Positions 9,001-13,555 of a DNA stretch of 13,576 nucleotides are shown piece by piece. The position numbers and the translations under genes were made by a program. This DNA is from Pseudomonadota bacterium (GTDB lineage Bacteria > Pseudomonadota > Alphaproteobacteria > Reyranellales > Reyranellaceae): positions 1-13,576 of the forward strand of contig JAEZHS010000176.1 of assembly GCA_023436825.1 (NCBI GenBank). Reading direction: 5' to 3'. Numbering within the stretch: the stretch's first letter is position 1; every line of letters starts with the position of its first letter. The notes under the pieces are model-generated. The model had not been told where the DNA came from, ran no database searches, and was given only the letters and a program-made list of their open reading frames with translations.

Positions 9001-10973
9001 AGAACCCGTACCTCGCCGCGATCGGCGAGCGGATGGTCCAGTACGCCCATACGATCAACGGCGCACTGGCGGACATCAACGATTCGTACCGCATCCTCGG
9101 CCAGAACGCCCTGACTGGGCTGCTGCTGGTCGGCACCCGCCTCGACGATGCCGGCAACGCGATCAAGGACGTGGCCCACAAGGTCGGCGGCTTCATCGGC
9201 GACCTGCTGCATGGGCTGGGCATCGACGGATACATCTCCGGCGCCACAGTCTTCGCGGATGCCAATTTCAACGGCGTGCGTGATGCCGGCGAAGCCTGGA
9301 CCTCGACGGACGCCAACGGACGCTATGCGCTCGAATCGGGCGGCGCCCCGTTGATCCTGCAAGGCGGCTTCGACACGGCCACCAACCTGGCCTTCACCGG
9401 AACGATGCTGGCCCCGGCAGGCTCCACCGTCGTCACCCCTTTGACAACCTTGATCCAGAAGGTGGCGGCCTCCACGACCGGCGATCCGGTCGCGGCCCAG
9501 CAACTGGTCGCTTCGGCGCTCGGACTCAGCTCCAGCCTCGACCTCAACGATCTCGACACGATCGCCGCCACGCGCACGGGCATGACAGGCGGTGCGGATG
9601 CGTTCGCGTCGGCCTCCAGCATTCTCAACACCGTCTCGCTGCTGAAGGCGGCCGGAGCCGCCGCCGATCCGTTCGACTCTCTGGCTGCCCGCATCGTCTC
9701 AGCGCGCGCGCTCGACCTGACCGACAGCGCCACCCTCATGGCCGTCGCGGCGAGCGCGGGCCTGTCCGCCGACATGGCTTCAGCCGTCACGCAACTGGCC
9801 GCGGCCAGCAACGCGCTGGTGGAGCAGGCGGGCGCCACGGCCACCGATCCCCTGAGGTTCCTGCGCTACGTGACGTCCGTCAGCATCGCCGCGCAGGGCA
9901 ATACAGCACACGACCTGGCCGCGGCGGGCTCCGATCCGGCGCAGCTCGCCAGTGTTCTCGCCGATCATACCGGCGCCAATCTTGCCAATCAGATCGCCGG
10001 CAATCGTACGCAGGTCGGCGGGTTCGGCGACGGCGGGGGCGGTGGCGAGGTTCAGCTCAAGATCAGCGCCGACGGCCATGGCATAGAGCTGGACGGCAGT
10101 GGGGTCGCCGGCAACTGGGTTCGGCTCTCGGCGATGGACTCCGGCAAGCATGCCGGCGCGACGCTCGTGGTCTATGCGGTCGATGCCGCCGGCAACCGCA
10201 TCGATCGCGACGATCACCACGCCGGCGCCGAGGTGACCCTCGACAAGGCCGCCCTCTCGGCGGTGGGCGTGGTCCAGGACGACCACGGCGGCAACCTGAT
10301 GTTCGGCGGGCAATCGGTCTACCTGGCCGCAGGCGAGCAGCTGCGTTTCGCCGTCCTGGACGGCAGCCACGCCGTCGACATGGCGCCGAGCACGCAATTC
10401 GTCGCCCGCGGAGACGGCTCGCTGTACGCCTCGATCGACGGCATGCAGCTGACCGCGTTCACGAGCAACGCGCTGTCCAGCGCGGCCACGCTTGCCGGCG
10501 CCCAGCGCGACACCGGAGAGGCCTTCGTCTTCCTCAAGCAGGGTCAGACGATGAGCGTCGAACTGGCGGGGAGTTCCGCCAACGCCAACACGCTGGGATT
10601 CGTCCGCGTCGACATGGACCCGGCGACCGGCGAGTGGAGCGTCGCCGGGGTCGCCCACGGCAACACCGCTGCCTTCGCCGAGGCGGTCCGCAGCCACATG
10701 GACGGCGGCATGTGGGAGACGCATGGCGGCGACTTCGCCGCAACGGCGCAATGGACCGTGGCCGGCGCGACGGGCTACTACGCCCCGGTCCTGATCACGG
10801 CGAGCGGCCAGGTGTTCGTCGTCGGCCACCACAATCCCGGCGGCCATGAACAGATCCGCGTGTTCGGCGAGAATACGTTCGGCTTCGAGGATCTCGCCTA
10901 CAATCAGGGGTCGGACTTCGATTACAACGACATGGTCATGCGGCTGAAGCCCGCATCAGACCACATCATCTGA
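3..10973 (+). CDS. Giant alpha-helical repeat protein with C-terminal DUF4114 domain (5' end outside window)
   Basis: The frame is open from the first complete codon to the TGA at 10971, giving at least 3,656 residues (residue n lies at base 3n). Order: about 44 degenerate helical repeats (residues 15-2483); a non-repeat helical region (about 2485-3070); an SdrD-B-like segment with an EF-hand loop (3073-3110); a helical segment with TVVTPLTTL (3142-3150); a glycine linker (3342-3348); a DUF4114-containing end (about 3350-3656). I saw no cysteine and only about 25 lysines, nine of them in the first 2,480 residues. An acidic, cysteine-free giant with calcium-site-like loops suggests export, possibly by a type I system, as an adhesin or matrix protein; this is inference. 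No GGxGxD RTX nonapeptides are visible. A GTG at 135 is in frame but has no Shine-Dalgarno sequence and lies inside the repeat pattern, so it is not the start. No enzymatic motif was recognised. Confidence 0.85.
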   Translation, partial: DRPQTGDPPPAPAANLLARIYDQGGPATAPVLAAIDDLTPGHIPVSTMADAIVARATAGGLSATEIFAVLGPLSAVDAAAVNGAIAGLAASGVITVSALDAAVDGGQYTDSNAVSVLRSVVPGAAPALRTEALAEIQALVSANTALAAQALPTFIQLAVSNDHDLRLVGREGIEALAAAAPGVGDAAFLQLLSYLPVPDTAFLTDLRATLVALLEGGYLTAAQAIQHIDDQLSPSNPSPLINAFQAVDVLVTLSAVDGARTAIYDYIRQEVAANSAAQAAGPSHPMWPFTAQPVIAALAKGTAADLDHVEQTALVIVNISATLTTSQVVTSLGQGSIALIAVVAGFINRAGAMAEFGSSIAGRLAGLPLSEQIGSLDVISSLVGNTVDDLQLSDATELLLAIHAGGAKAAALAELADIGASVSFFIMAATTSGATTLANGVEVMAALATSGAPGFDAAMANFLGDLLTGVQFTPAAVMSALEAAVADDALTAQEMVALLQDVLVARLDPADLPATATLQSTILAEIDALIAANHVTFAEAVTAMASSASGLSGAMLLAIGSEIVAFVGGHAGSESASVAGILAASTGAITGGEALGVLVGVAIWGGADLQVAAGGGIAGLVTAGSVTSNDAAIGVYNAFLHSGLALGHVVAITVGLWANDGIGVGAEVLYQIASHGLATYADFASQLVTAVDAGTIAADDMIDGAVAVVLRASSTAAGADFVAALISHGVMTADDAVAELGASISPSGLSAIDVVSIIAHVTADLPASAHLLGVGLAELAAAGQLSFSDVGTALSAALASPAVLSFAQATTLLIGAGTVAEVAAQAGATLIALIGSDAQRLADALDSIGDAIGVGTLTPVGGVALMVGIAEAGGQSQKLAVAEALDALVQGGVVAYGDVAGSLTSEVAAGRMTGADAVFVLLHLVHDTTSTGQFVSFVNYLLGQEALSAGDATGAVLAAVRDTASVAPGAAVDLLIDLAESHVQTPVDAVDRAVIVQGGAALASLVTGGEVTAASVLDLLAWPPFAVVPLLAAIEVAAGPQSSLGQAAQAALLTHMTGGLTYDVVQYVGQLIGPQGLTAAQSLPILVDIAVHGGVEGQIAVGQVFERLLAGHTATTTELHSALYVDGVSNEAAAMMLAATIDPVAATIPVAVLELIVSAVRLPPGADSWQPYIQPLIAALSSATVGEGPVVQAHGLTLAQAVLAISAYARVGDPDVMHDAGAAIAALAQTYRATDSVFALLGRVLVSDPPYGNLAGRQIAEVGVALGFTPEQTVQIVANGTDHGLTPADVVTVLARLTAYDTVAFGSLAGAAIVGLTDDYFTVAQAMNIFLGLAGLSPDQMIVILASTAGAGTADDQLAVGRAIVNLPAFDLALLAEIPDDAVEMVALGIASSGSPNAQVILVPLFLIAGQHLDPATMMQALEAGIATGALSVTDGLRALVNLSVDVSRRMGDDALAFRTDLHEGLVAIVQGRLAGDEAIGLLLASVPAAESNADKMRAEVGGMLAALADAGFASAATITAALATALAAGTLTGSDVAAFLTGAAINREYTNPFPDTRDFAAALGDALGGLIEAGSIGAADAMAGVLATQTWFRMAWYPGEVTLLAAVAGHDVAGLQTAVGHALAALFQSGQFDVTSGMSVLDALVAAPDGLTVHQALVVLFATADGFEGGIAGLGGLNVLAMEVGALIGRGVLTMQEVGDGVAAEISAGHYVAAYGIAFLTYVTSTNAAFTGVAAGEIAELISGGLTRQEAIDALLVTGSDLAAARIIGTLADQDIVTYAHAANAIVAAEGDGRLSMDHATRILISLAETADEGGMGYLGHAFGDLIERGLDPIAVQTAFSQSLQANTVSIDQASSMVAYVAGAITGLANADDYHYALGWVLAQATSEVGVGAVDRAYELGAIDAHDVVGLLTWMHSIAGTHTRWLIGQELWKMHEDGGVALDAIFEQIVATSYGGATSWMEGALIGAIAATPTADSARQVTIGHALGQFVADGGMSFAEAKAGLDLTGLSGEQYTMLILSVAGGGGLAVQVAVGEQRFGAALATVPTDVGGVLESTLDAFDSAVAAGALTVPQLVAVLVGMGMVQFPSPYPVRASIYVLDTLVSSGRITAEDAMAVVDSAVPAINVSELMYWLAVASRTPSLHDAVAQEIVALISDGTLSAAQAFDYIKAMIDTPLDVADGLAISGNAVAELYISIAGHGDSALQDAAGAYLATVRGAPYLSAIDAAVSGGSLSAEGAVHVIANLVAALASDSATVRSWAATQLDHYVDGGVVDAQTVSSVLVDAAAHATTAGLYSLGFVFGALGTSFAVIHDAIADSSITAEQGLQLLLGIGGSRDIGDPLFQAARDQIVALVQAGSLSGAEVLATVRAAGAAGRLSESHVDVIAFSIFGDGSAADDAAIGAYAVARVDHLGDQFGVGDDTYFTGILAETGIAFLKVQNGQMTAAAAIAYIKEYAAEHDVSAYAGIFALEGLFQRYQNGAARTLVHDARVDMIALGDLAAELAGRVAEGTTSAYVQSPQGGYQFEAADPNALTRAEALQILDWEAGLAFTQDQVALARYMFANDLWVAQQVRLDSSPSSPISMTNVVNGMLPGNPYLNTFPDVGRSGYAYDLALVSLMERVTAPDRVPDQQDYTITLEALSTRLVKGIAQDALISQYVAGNLTFAQVLEALDKEVAATGLGSTPAHQQLMHAMSMAWLNLRAREYIAEHPGTDGAIEAAQFMQQLRDPQYGDELLTGYGALLAMSSSGAGALVSVLDKQAAYQEAFSLIRSRTPATTQLSDRDQAVIDALTPMANGMEWALDKVPIGRAFLTVGEDPTDAAAYARLGAHVGAIFANKLAVDALFAHTPWGAAITAAKFGAQVGLFVLSMGAVQDAIGEGPTLYLRGQLTVAGATASLLGDTISDLGQAGAEIAIQSAPHFIAFSDAVGRGDAAGIASSIGEIAMDYYKLQTGVDLRLYAAVGERFADLIVHLFTGDTGALGDDVRALGAAYLDTIIQNPYLAAIGERMVQYAHTINGALADINDSYRILGQNALTGLLLVGTRLDDAGNAIKDVAHKVGGFIGDLLHGLGIDGYISGATVFADANFNGVRDAGEAWTSTDANGRYALESGGAPLILQGGFDTATNLAFTGTMLAPAGSTVVTPLTTLIQKVAASTTGDPVAAQQLVASALGLSSSLDLNDLDTIAATRTGMTGGADAFASASSILNTVSLLKAAGAAADPFDSLAARIVSARALDLTDSATLMAVAASAGLSADMASAVTQLAAASNALVEQAGATATDPLRFLRYVTSVSIAAQGNTAHDLAAAGSDPAQLASVLADHTGANLANQIAGNRTQVGGFGDGGGGGEVQLKISADGHGIELDGSGVAGNWVRLSAMDSGKHAGATLVVYAVDAAGNRIDRDDHHAGAEVTLDKAALSAVGVVQDDHGGNLMFGGQSVYLAAGEQLRFAVLDGSHAVDMAPSTQFVARGDGSLYASIDGMQLTAFTSNALSSAATLAGAQRDTGEAFVFLKQGQTMSVELAGSSANANTLGFVRVDMDPATGEWSVAGVAHGNTAAFAEAVRSHMDGGMWETHGGDFAATAQWTVAGATGYYAPVLITASGQVFVVGHHNPGGHEQIRVFGENTFGFEDLAYNQGSDFDYNDMVMRLKPASDHII
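45..7450 (+). repeat. Protein-level degenerate tandem helical repeats, period about 53-58 residues
   Basis: Each unit has three short helices: one opening with L/M/I-T/S-x-x-x-A-[VIL]; one like Q-x-A-V-G-x-x-[IL]-x-x-L-[VI]-x-x-G; and one like L-x-x-[IV]-x-x-A-[IV]-x-x-G leading to the next L-T. Consecutive openings at residues 804 (LSFAQAT), 857 (LTPVGGV), 912 (MTGADAV) and 966 (VAPGAAV) are 53, 55 and 54 apart; openings at 2322 (ITAEQGL) and 2379 (LSESHVD) are 57 apart. Some stretches deviate, for example an 87-residue step just before 2322. Units are alanine-, glycine- and valine-rich and diverged enough that I noticed no long exact DNA repeats. I could not match the unit to a named repeat family; HEAT-like solenoids are the nearest structural analogy. 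Confidence 0.7.
7455..9218 (+). other. Non-repeat helical region of the giant protein (no recognised domain)
   Basis: Residues about 2485-3072 lose the L-T-opened repeat rhythm and change in composition: more Tyr, Pro, Asn, Gln and Met, and most of the protein's lysines before the tail. Predicted helices include glycine-rich hydrophobic stretches around residues 2853-2885 (AAKFGAQVGLFVLSMG), with further amphipathic helices up to DLLHGLG just before the SdrD-B-like segment. I recognise no family. Hydrophobic helices upstream of a calcium-site region resemble the broad layout of exported pore-forming or adhesive proteins, but this is only an analogy. Confidence 0.4.
9219..9332 (+). other. SdrD-B-like segment with EF-hand-type calcium loop
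   Basis: Residues 3073-3110 read as GYISGATVFADANFNG followed by VRDAGEAWTSTDANGRY. This is the SdrD-B/carboxypeptidase-regulatory-like pattern common in large surface proteins. The stretch DANFNGVRDAGE (3086-3097, bases 9258-9293) fits a 12-residue EF-hand loop, with D, N, N, D and E at positions 1, 3, 5, 9 and 12. Calcium binding is expected from this pattern but not shown. The following LILQGGFDTATNLAFTGTML and TVVTPLTTL motifs often follow such segments in bacterial adhesin-like proteins, as I recall. Confidence 0.7.
10050..10970 (+). other. C-terminal beta-rich region ending in DUF4114
   Basis: After the glycine linker (residues 3342-3348) the protein changes from helical to beta-rich. 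The last 30 residues carry the DUF4114 signature: NTFGFEDLAYNQGSDFDYND at 3624-3643, followed by MVMRLKP. The acidic cluster D-x-D-Y-N-D is the family's most conserved part. DUF4114 is found at the C-terminal ends of many large exported proteins and its function is unknown. The protein stops 11 residues after the domain core (ASDHII), leaving no room for an outer-membrane anchor. Confidence 0.8.
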
Positions 10974-10988
10974 TCGGGCCGCGTCCTC

Positions 10989-11069
10989 TCATGCTCTTCT
11001 GGACCGAGAGCCTCCGGCTCGCTCATGCTCATGGGCGCGCCGGGAGGCGCGCGGTCCGGAAGATCATGA
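10989..11069. terminator. 81-bp imperfect inverted repeat between convergent genes, three-way-junction fold
   Basis: Arms 10989-11006 and 11052-11069 match at 16 of 18 positions; one of the two differences can be a G-U pair in RNA. Between them lie hairpin GAGCC-TCC-GGCTC (11008-11020) and a GC-rich hairpin of six to seven pairs with a GGGA loop (11035-11052), joined by a doubled GCTCAT (11021-11032). The element starts 15 bases after the giant gene's stop and ends at the base next to the cfa stop codon. It would form in transcripts from either side, suggesting a bidirectional terminator. No U-tract follows, so it may instead be a dispersed palindromic repeat. Confidence 0.6.
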
Positions 11070-12308
11070 CTATTCCGCCGCCATCGAGCGCGTGACCGTG
11101 ACGCCCTTCTCGGCGTCGAGCATGTAGTCGCGCGTCAGCGGGACGGCGTCCTGCTTGCGCGTGAGCTGGAGCTGGAAGACCATCTGGTTCATGTACCGGA
11201 ACGCGACCTCGCAGCCGGCGAGGTAGAACTCCCACATGCGGCAGAAGCGGTCGTCGTAGCCCGCGACCTGCTTGATGCGCTCGCGGTTGGCGAGGAAGCG
11301 CTGGCGCCAGTGGCGCAGCGTCTCGGCGTAGTGCAGGCGCAGGACCTCCATGTCGGTGACCCACAGCCCGACCTTCTCGATTGCCGCCAGCACTTCGGAC
11401 AGGGCAGGGGTGTAGCCGCCGGGGAAGATGTATTTGCGCAGCCAGGTGTTGGTGCCGCCGGGCGGTTCCATGCGGCCGATCGAGTGCAGCAGCATGACGC
11501 CGCCGTCGTCCAGAAGCTCCTTCACCTTGGTGAAGTACTCGACGTAGTGGGCCGAGCCGACATGCTCGAACATGCCGACCGAGACGATACGGTCGTAGCG
11601 GCCGGACTCCTTGCGGTAGTCGAGCAGCTTGAAGCGCACGCGGTCGGCCACGCCACCCTCCAGCGCGCGCCGGCTCGAGACGGCGTGCTGCTCCTTGGAG
11701 AGCGTGACACCGGTCACGTCGACGCCGAACTGCTGGCCGAGGAAGAGGCCGAGGCCGCCCCAACCCGATCCGATATCGAGCACTCGCTGGCCGGGCTGCA
11801 GCAGCATCTTGGCGGCGATATGCTGCTTCTTCAGGAGCTGCGCTTCTTCCAGGGGCTCGTCGCCGGTCTTGAAGTAGGCGCAGGAATACTGCCGGTCGCG
11901 GTCGAGGAAGAAGTCGTAGAGCTGGTCCTTGAGATCGTAGTGGTGGGCGACGTTGCGCTCGGCCTTGCCGACCGGATTGTACTGCTGCAGGACGCGCATC
12001 CAGCGCTGCAGGGCGTACGACCACTTCACCATGGGCGTCGATTCGAGCGCCGCCATGTTGCGGCCGAGCAGGTCGAGCAGGTCGTAGATGTCGCCGTGCT
12101 CGACGGTGAGCGTGCCGTCCATGTAGGCTTCGCCCAAAGCCAGCCGCGGCCTGAGCGCGAGCCTGATGCCGGCCCACCTTGTGTGAACGCGAATACCGAC
12201 GTGTGGGCCTGGGCGAGTCCCTACGAGGCGATGCTGCCTGCCGGCTGCATCGATGATGGTGAGCTGGCCTTCGCCCACGACGCGGGCAAGAACCCGAGCT
12301 AACAGCAT
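11070..12308 (-). CDS. cfa: Cyclopropane-fatty-acyl-phospholipid synthase-type methyltransferase
   Basis: The family transfers a methylene group from S-adenosylmethionine to the cis double bond of membrane phospholipid acyl chains, at the inner face of the cytoplasmic membrane. The protein has 412 residues, usual for the family: an N-terminal domain (about 1-110), then a Rossmann methyltransferase fold. SAM motif I is VLDIGSGWG (176-184), with Ser where Escherichia coli has Cys. Residues that bind bicarbonate in the E. coli enzyme appear conserved: C143 (YSCAYF), E248 (MFEHVG), H275 and I277 (LLHSIG), and Y327 (LHYAETL). The start at 12308 is chosen because GAAGG lies 7 bases upstream; the in-frame ATG at 12386 would add 26 residues (beginning MSGLCLEIAIW) unlike the family and run through the operator region. 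It is convergent with the giant gene and divergent from the iron-binding protein gene. A related acyl-chain methyltransferase cannot be excluded. Confidence 0.9.
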   Translation of the reverse strand: MLLARVLARVVGEGQLTIIDAAGRQHRLVGTRPGPHVGIRVHTRWAGIRLALRPRLALGEAYMDGTLTVEHGDIYDLLDLLGRNMAALESTPMVKWSYALQRWMRVLQQYNPVGKAERNVAHHYDLKDQLYDFFLDRDRQYSCAYFKTGDEPLEEAQLLKKQHIAAKMLLQPGQRVLDIGSGWGGLGLFLGQQFGVDVTGVTLSKEQHAVSSRRALEGGVADRVRFKLLDYRKESGRYDRIVSVGMFEHVGSAHYVEYFTKVKELLDDGGVMLLHSIGRMEPPGGTNTWLRKYIFPGGYTPALSEVLAAIEKVGLWVTDMEVLRLHYAETLRHWRQRFLANRERIKQVAGYDDRFCRMWEFYLAGCEVAFRYMNQMVFQLQLTRKQDAVPLTRDYMLDAEKGVTVTRSMAAE

Positions 12309-12321
12309 TGCCGTACCTTCG

Positions 12322-12342
12322 GGGTGATCGTTGTACTCACCC
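12322..12342. promoter_or_regulatory. TGA-N9-TCA dyad just upstream of cfa (operator candidate)
   Basis: Perfect 6-bp arms GGGTGA (12322-12327) and TCACCC (12337-12342) flank a 9-base spacer. The inner TGA-N9-TCA equals the iron-responsive operator described for RirA in rhizobia. It lies 14-34 bases before the cfa ATG, just upstream of its Shine-Dalgarno sequence. Binding is inferred. Confidence 0.45.
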
Positions 12343-12345
12343 GAA

Positions 12346-12375
12346 ATGTTAATCCAGATGGCAATTTCAAGGCAA
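12346..12375 (-). promoter_or_regulatory. Candidate cfa promoter
   Basis: On the minus strand TTGCCT (bases 12375-12370) and TAACAT (12351-12346) are separated by 18 bases; each matches 4 of 6 consensus bases for -35 and -10. Transcription would start near 12338, about 30 bases before the ATG. The -35 overlaps the GGCAAA-N9-TTTGCC dyad and the presumed start point overlaps the GGGTGA-N9-TCACCC dyad, positions suited to repression. The match is weak. Confidence 0.3.
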
Positions 12376-12391
12376 AGGCCTGACATTTGCC
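12371..12391. promoter_or_regulatory. GGCAAA-N9-TTTGCC dyad (operator candidate)
   Basis: Perfect 6-bp arms at 12371-12376 and 12386-12391 with the same 9-base spacer as the two neighbouring dyads, but without the TGA/TCA core. Its centre is 31 bp from the next dyad, about three helical turns. It overlaps the candidate cfa -35 hexamer. The cognate regulator is unknown. Confidence 0.3.
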
Positions 12392-12398
12392 CTGCGAT

Positions 12399-12422
12399 TG
12401 ACTGTGAAAATCACTCTCACAG
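12399..12422. promoter_or_regulatory. Two overlapping TGA-N9-TCA motifs upstream of the iron-binding protein gene
   Basis: TGA at 12399 pairs with TCA at 12411, and TGA at 12405 with TCA at 12417, each across exactly 9 bases and offset by 6. The second is the core of a longer dyad, CTGTGA-N9-TCACAG (12402-12422). TGA-N9-TCA is the RirA iron-responsive operator known from rhizobia, which represses iron uptake genes when iron is plentiful. A -35-like TTGACT (12398-12403) overlaps the first motif, although the -10 that would follow (near 12421) is poor. A Fur/Irr-type or CRP-like regulator is a less fitting alternative. Confidence 0.55.
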
Positions 12423-12461
12423 CAATTGCGTCGCATCTGCATGGATGGTAACAGGACAGAT

Positions 12462-12494
12462 ACTGCAACTCACTCGCAGTGCGAATCCCACTGC
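12462..12494 (+). promoter_or_regulatory. Leader with mutually exclusive hairpins before the iron-binding protein gene
   Basis: ACTGC (12462-12466) can pair with GCAGT (12476-12480) across 9 bases, or GCAGTG (12476-12481) can pair with CACTGC (12489-12494) across 7. Both share the middle segment, so only one can form. The outer segments are a direct repeat, ACTGCAA. The second hairpin ends right next to AAAAGGAGA (12495-12503), the ribosome binding site, and could affect its access. The stems are short, so function is uncertain. Confidence 0.3.
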
Positions 12495-12509
12495 AAAAGG
12501 AGACGTCCC

Positions 12510-13544
12510 GTGAAGCGTCGTGCAGCCCTCAAGATCGGTCTGGCCTTCGGTGCGGGCGTCCTCATCCTTCGCCGCGCGGAGGCGCAAGGCGCCACGCTCA
12601 ACCTCTATTCGGCGCGCCACTACAACACCGACGAGGCGCTCTACGGCAACTTCTCCGACCTGAGCGGCGTCAAGATCAACCGCATCGACGCCGAGCCCGA
12701 TCCGCTGGTCGAGCGGCTCAAGGCCGAAGGCGACAAGAGCCCGTGTGATGTCCTCATCACGACGGATGCCGGCCGTATCGAGCGCGCCCGCCAGATGGGC
12801 CTGCTGCAGCCGGTGACGTCGGAAGTGCTGACCAGGTCGGTGCCGGCGCATCTGCGCGATCCCGACAACAACTGGTTCGGCTTCTCCAAGCGTGCGCGCG
12901 TGATCATGTACAACAAGGAGAAGGTCCAGGCGGCCGACGCGCCCAAGAACTACGAGGACCTCGCCGATCCCAAGTGGAAGGGCAAGCTGCTGATCCGCGC
13001 CTCGGGCCACATCTATAACCAGTCGCTGGTGGGGTCCTTGCTCGCGGCCGACGGGCCGGAGAAGACCGAAGCGTGGGCCAAGGGCGTCGCGGCCAACCTG
13101 GCGCGCCCGCCGCGCGGCGGCGACACCGACCAGATCAAGGGCGTGGCCGCGGGCGAGGCCGAGATCTGCGTCAGCAACACCTATTATTACGTCAATCTCA
13201 TGCGCTCCAAGAAGCCGGAGGACCGCGAGGTGGCGGCCAAGGTGGCCGTGGTGTTCCCCAACCAGGCCAATCGCGGCACGCACGTCAATATCAGCGGCGG
13301 CGCCGTGGCGCGCCACGCGCCAAACAAGGCGGTGGCGGTGAAGTTCCTGGAGTACCTGGTGTCGCCGCAGGCCCAGAAGTACTTCGCGGAGGGCAACTCC
13401 GAGTACCCGGTGGTGGCCGGGGTCGCACTCTCGAACGAGCTGAAGTCGCTCGGCACGTTCAAGGAAGACCAGCTCAATGCCCGCGTCTTCGCGCAGAACA
13501 ATGCCGAGGCGTTGAAGATCATGGACCGCGCCGGCTGGAAATAG
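12510..13544 (+). CDS. Ferric-iron ABC transporter substrate-binding protein (FbpA/FutA/IdiA type)
   Basis: The family is a periplasmic binding protein that captures Fe(3+) and hands it to an inner-membrane permease and ATPase. The start is GTG at 12510, with AGGAG 7 bases upstream, giving 344 residues. The N-terminus KRRAALKIG plus the hydrophobic GLAFGAGVLIL resembles a twin-arginine (Tat) signal, with likely cleavage after AEA (residue 25). The mature part opens with NLYSARHYNTDEALY, as in FutA-type proteins; H37, Y38 and the tyrosine run Y225-Y227 (SNTYYYVNL) are the expected iron ligands, since paired tyrosines coordinate iron in this family. The C-terminal FLEYLVSPQAQKYFAEGNSEYP is typical of the family. 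The permease and ATPase genes are not in the window; the gene ends 32 bases before the edge. It diverges from cfa and is preceded by RirA-type operator motifs, fitting iron control. Specificity for another metal cannot be excluded. Confidence 0.9.
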   Translation: MKRRAALKIGLAFGAGVLILRRAEAQGATLNLYSARHYNTDEALYGNFSDLSGVKINRIDAEPDPLVERLKAEGDKSPCDVLITTDAGRIERARQMGLLQPVTSEVLTRSVPAHLRDPDNNWFGFSKRARVIMYNKEKVQAADAPKNYEDLADPKWKGKLLIRASGHIYNQSLVGSLLAADGPEKTEAWAKGVAANLARPPRGGDTDQIKGVAAGEAEICVSNTYYYVNLMRSKKPEDREVAAKVAVVFPNQANRGTHVNISGGAVARHAPNKAVAVKFLEYLVSPQAQKYFAEGNSEYPVVAGVALSNELKSLGTFKEDQLNARVFAQNNAEALKIMDRAGWK

Positions 13545-13555
13545 GTTCAGGCTCG

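Noticed and set aside
6843..9503. Long open frame on the minus strand (886 codons)
   Set aside because: Same antisense artefact of GC-rich codon use; no recognisable family, no ribosome binding site seen.
9780..10847. Minus-strand open frame of 355 codons opposite the DUF4114 region
   Set aside because: Overlaps the best-supported domain of the plus-strand protein and has low-complexity Arg/Gly/Ala composition.
3..10973. RTX nonapeptide (GGxGxD) calcium repeats in the giant protein
   Set aside because: No such tandem nonapeptides found; the glycine-rich stretch near residue 3342 is a linker without the motif.
11310..12302. Plus-strand open frame opposite cfa (330 codons)
   Set aside because: The minus strand encodes a clear CFA synthase with all expected motifs; this frame is its antisense.
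12309..12386. Upstream in-frame ATG giving a 438-residue CFA synthase
   Set aside because: The extra 26 residues do not look like the family and would place coding sequence across the promoter and operator dyads; the ATG at 12308 has a good Shine-Dalgarno sequence.
12426..12509. Earlier in-frame starts of the iron-binding protein (frame open from 12426, ATG at 12441)
   Set aside because: They would bury the signal peptide behind 23-28 extra residues; GTG at 12510 has an AGGAG at ideal spacing.
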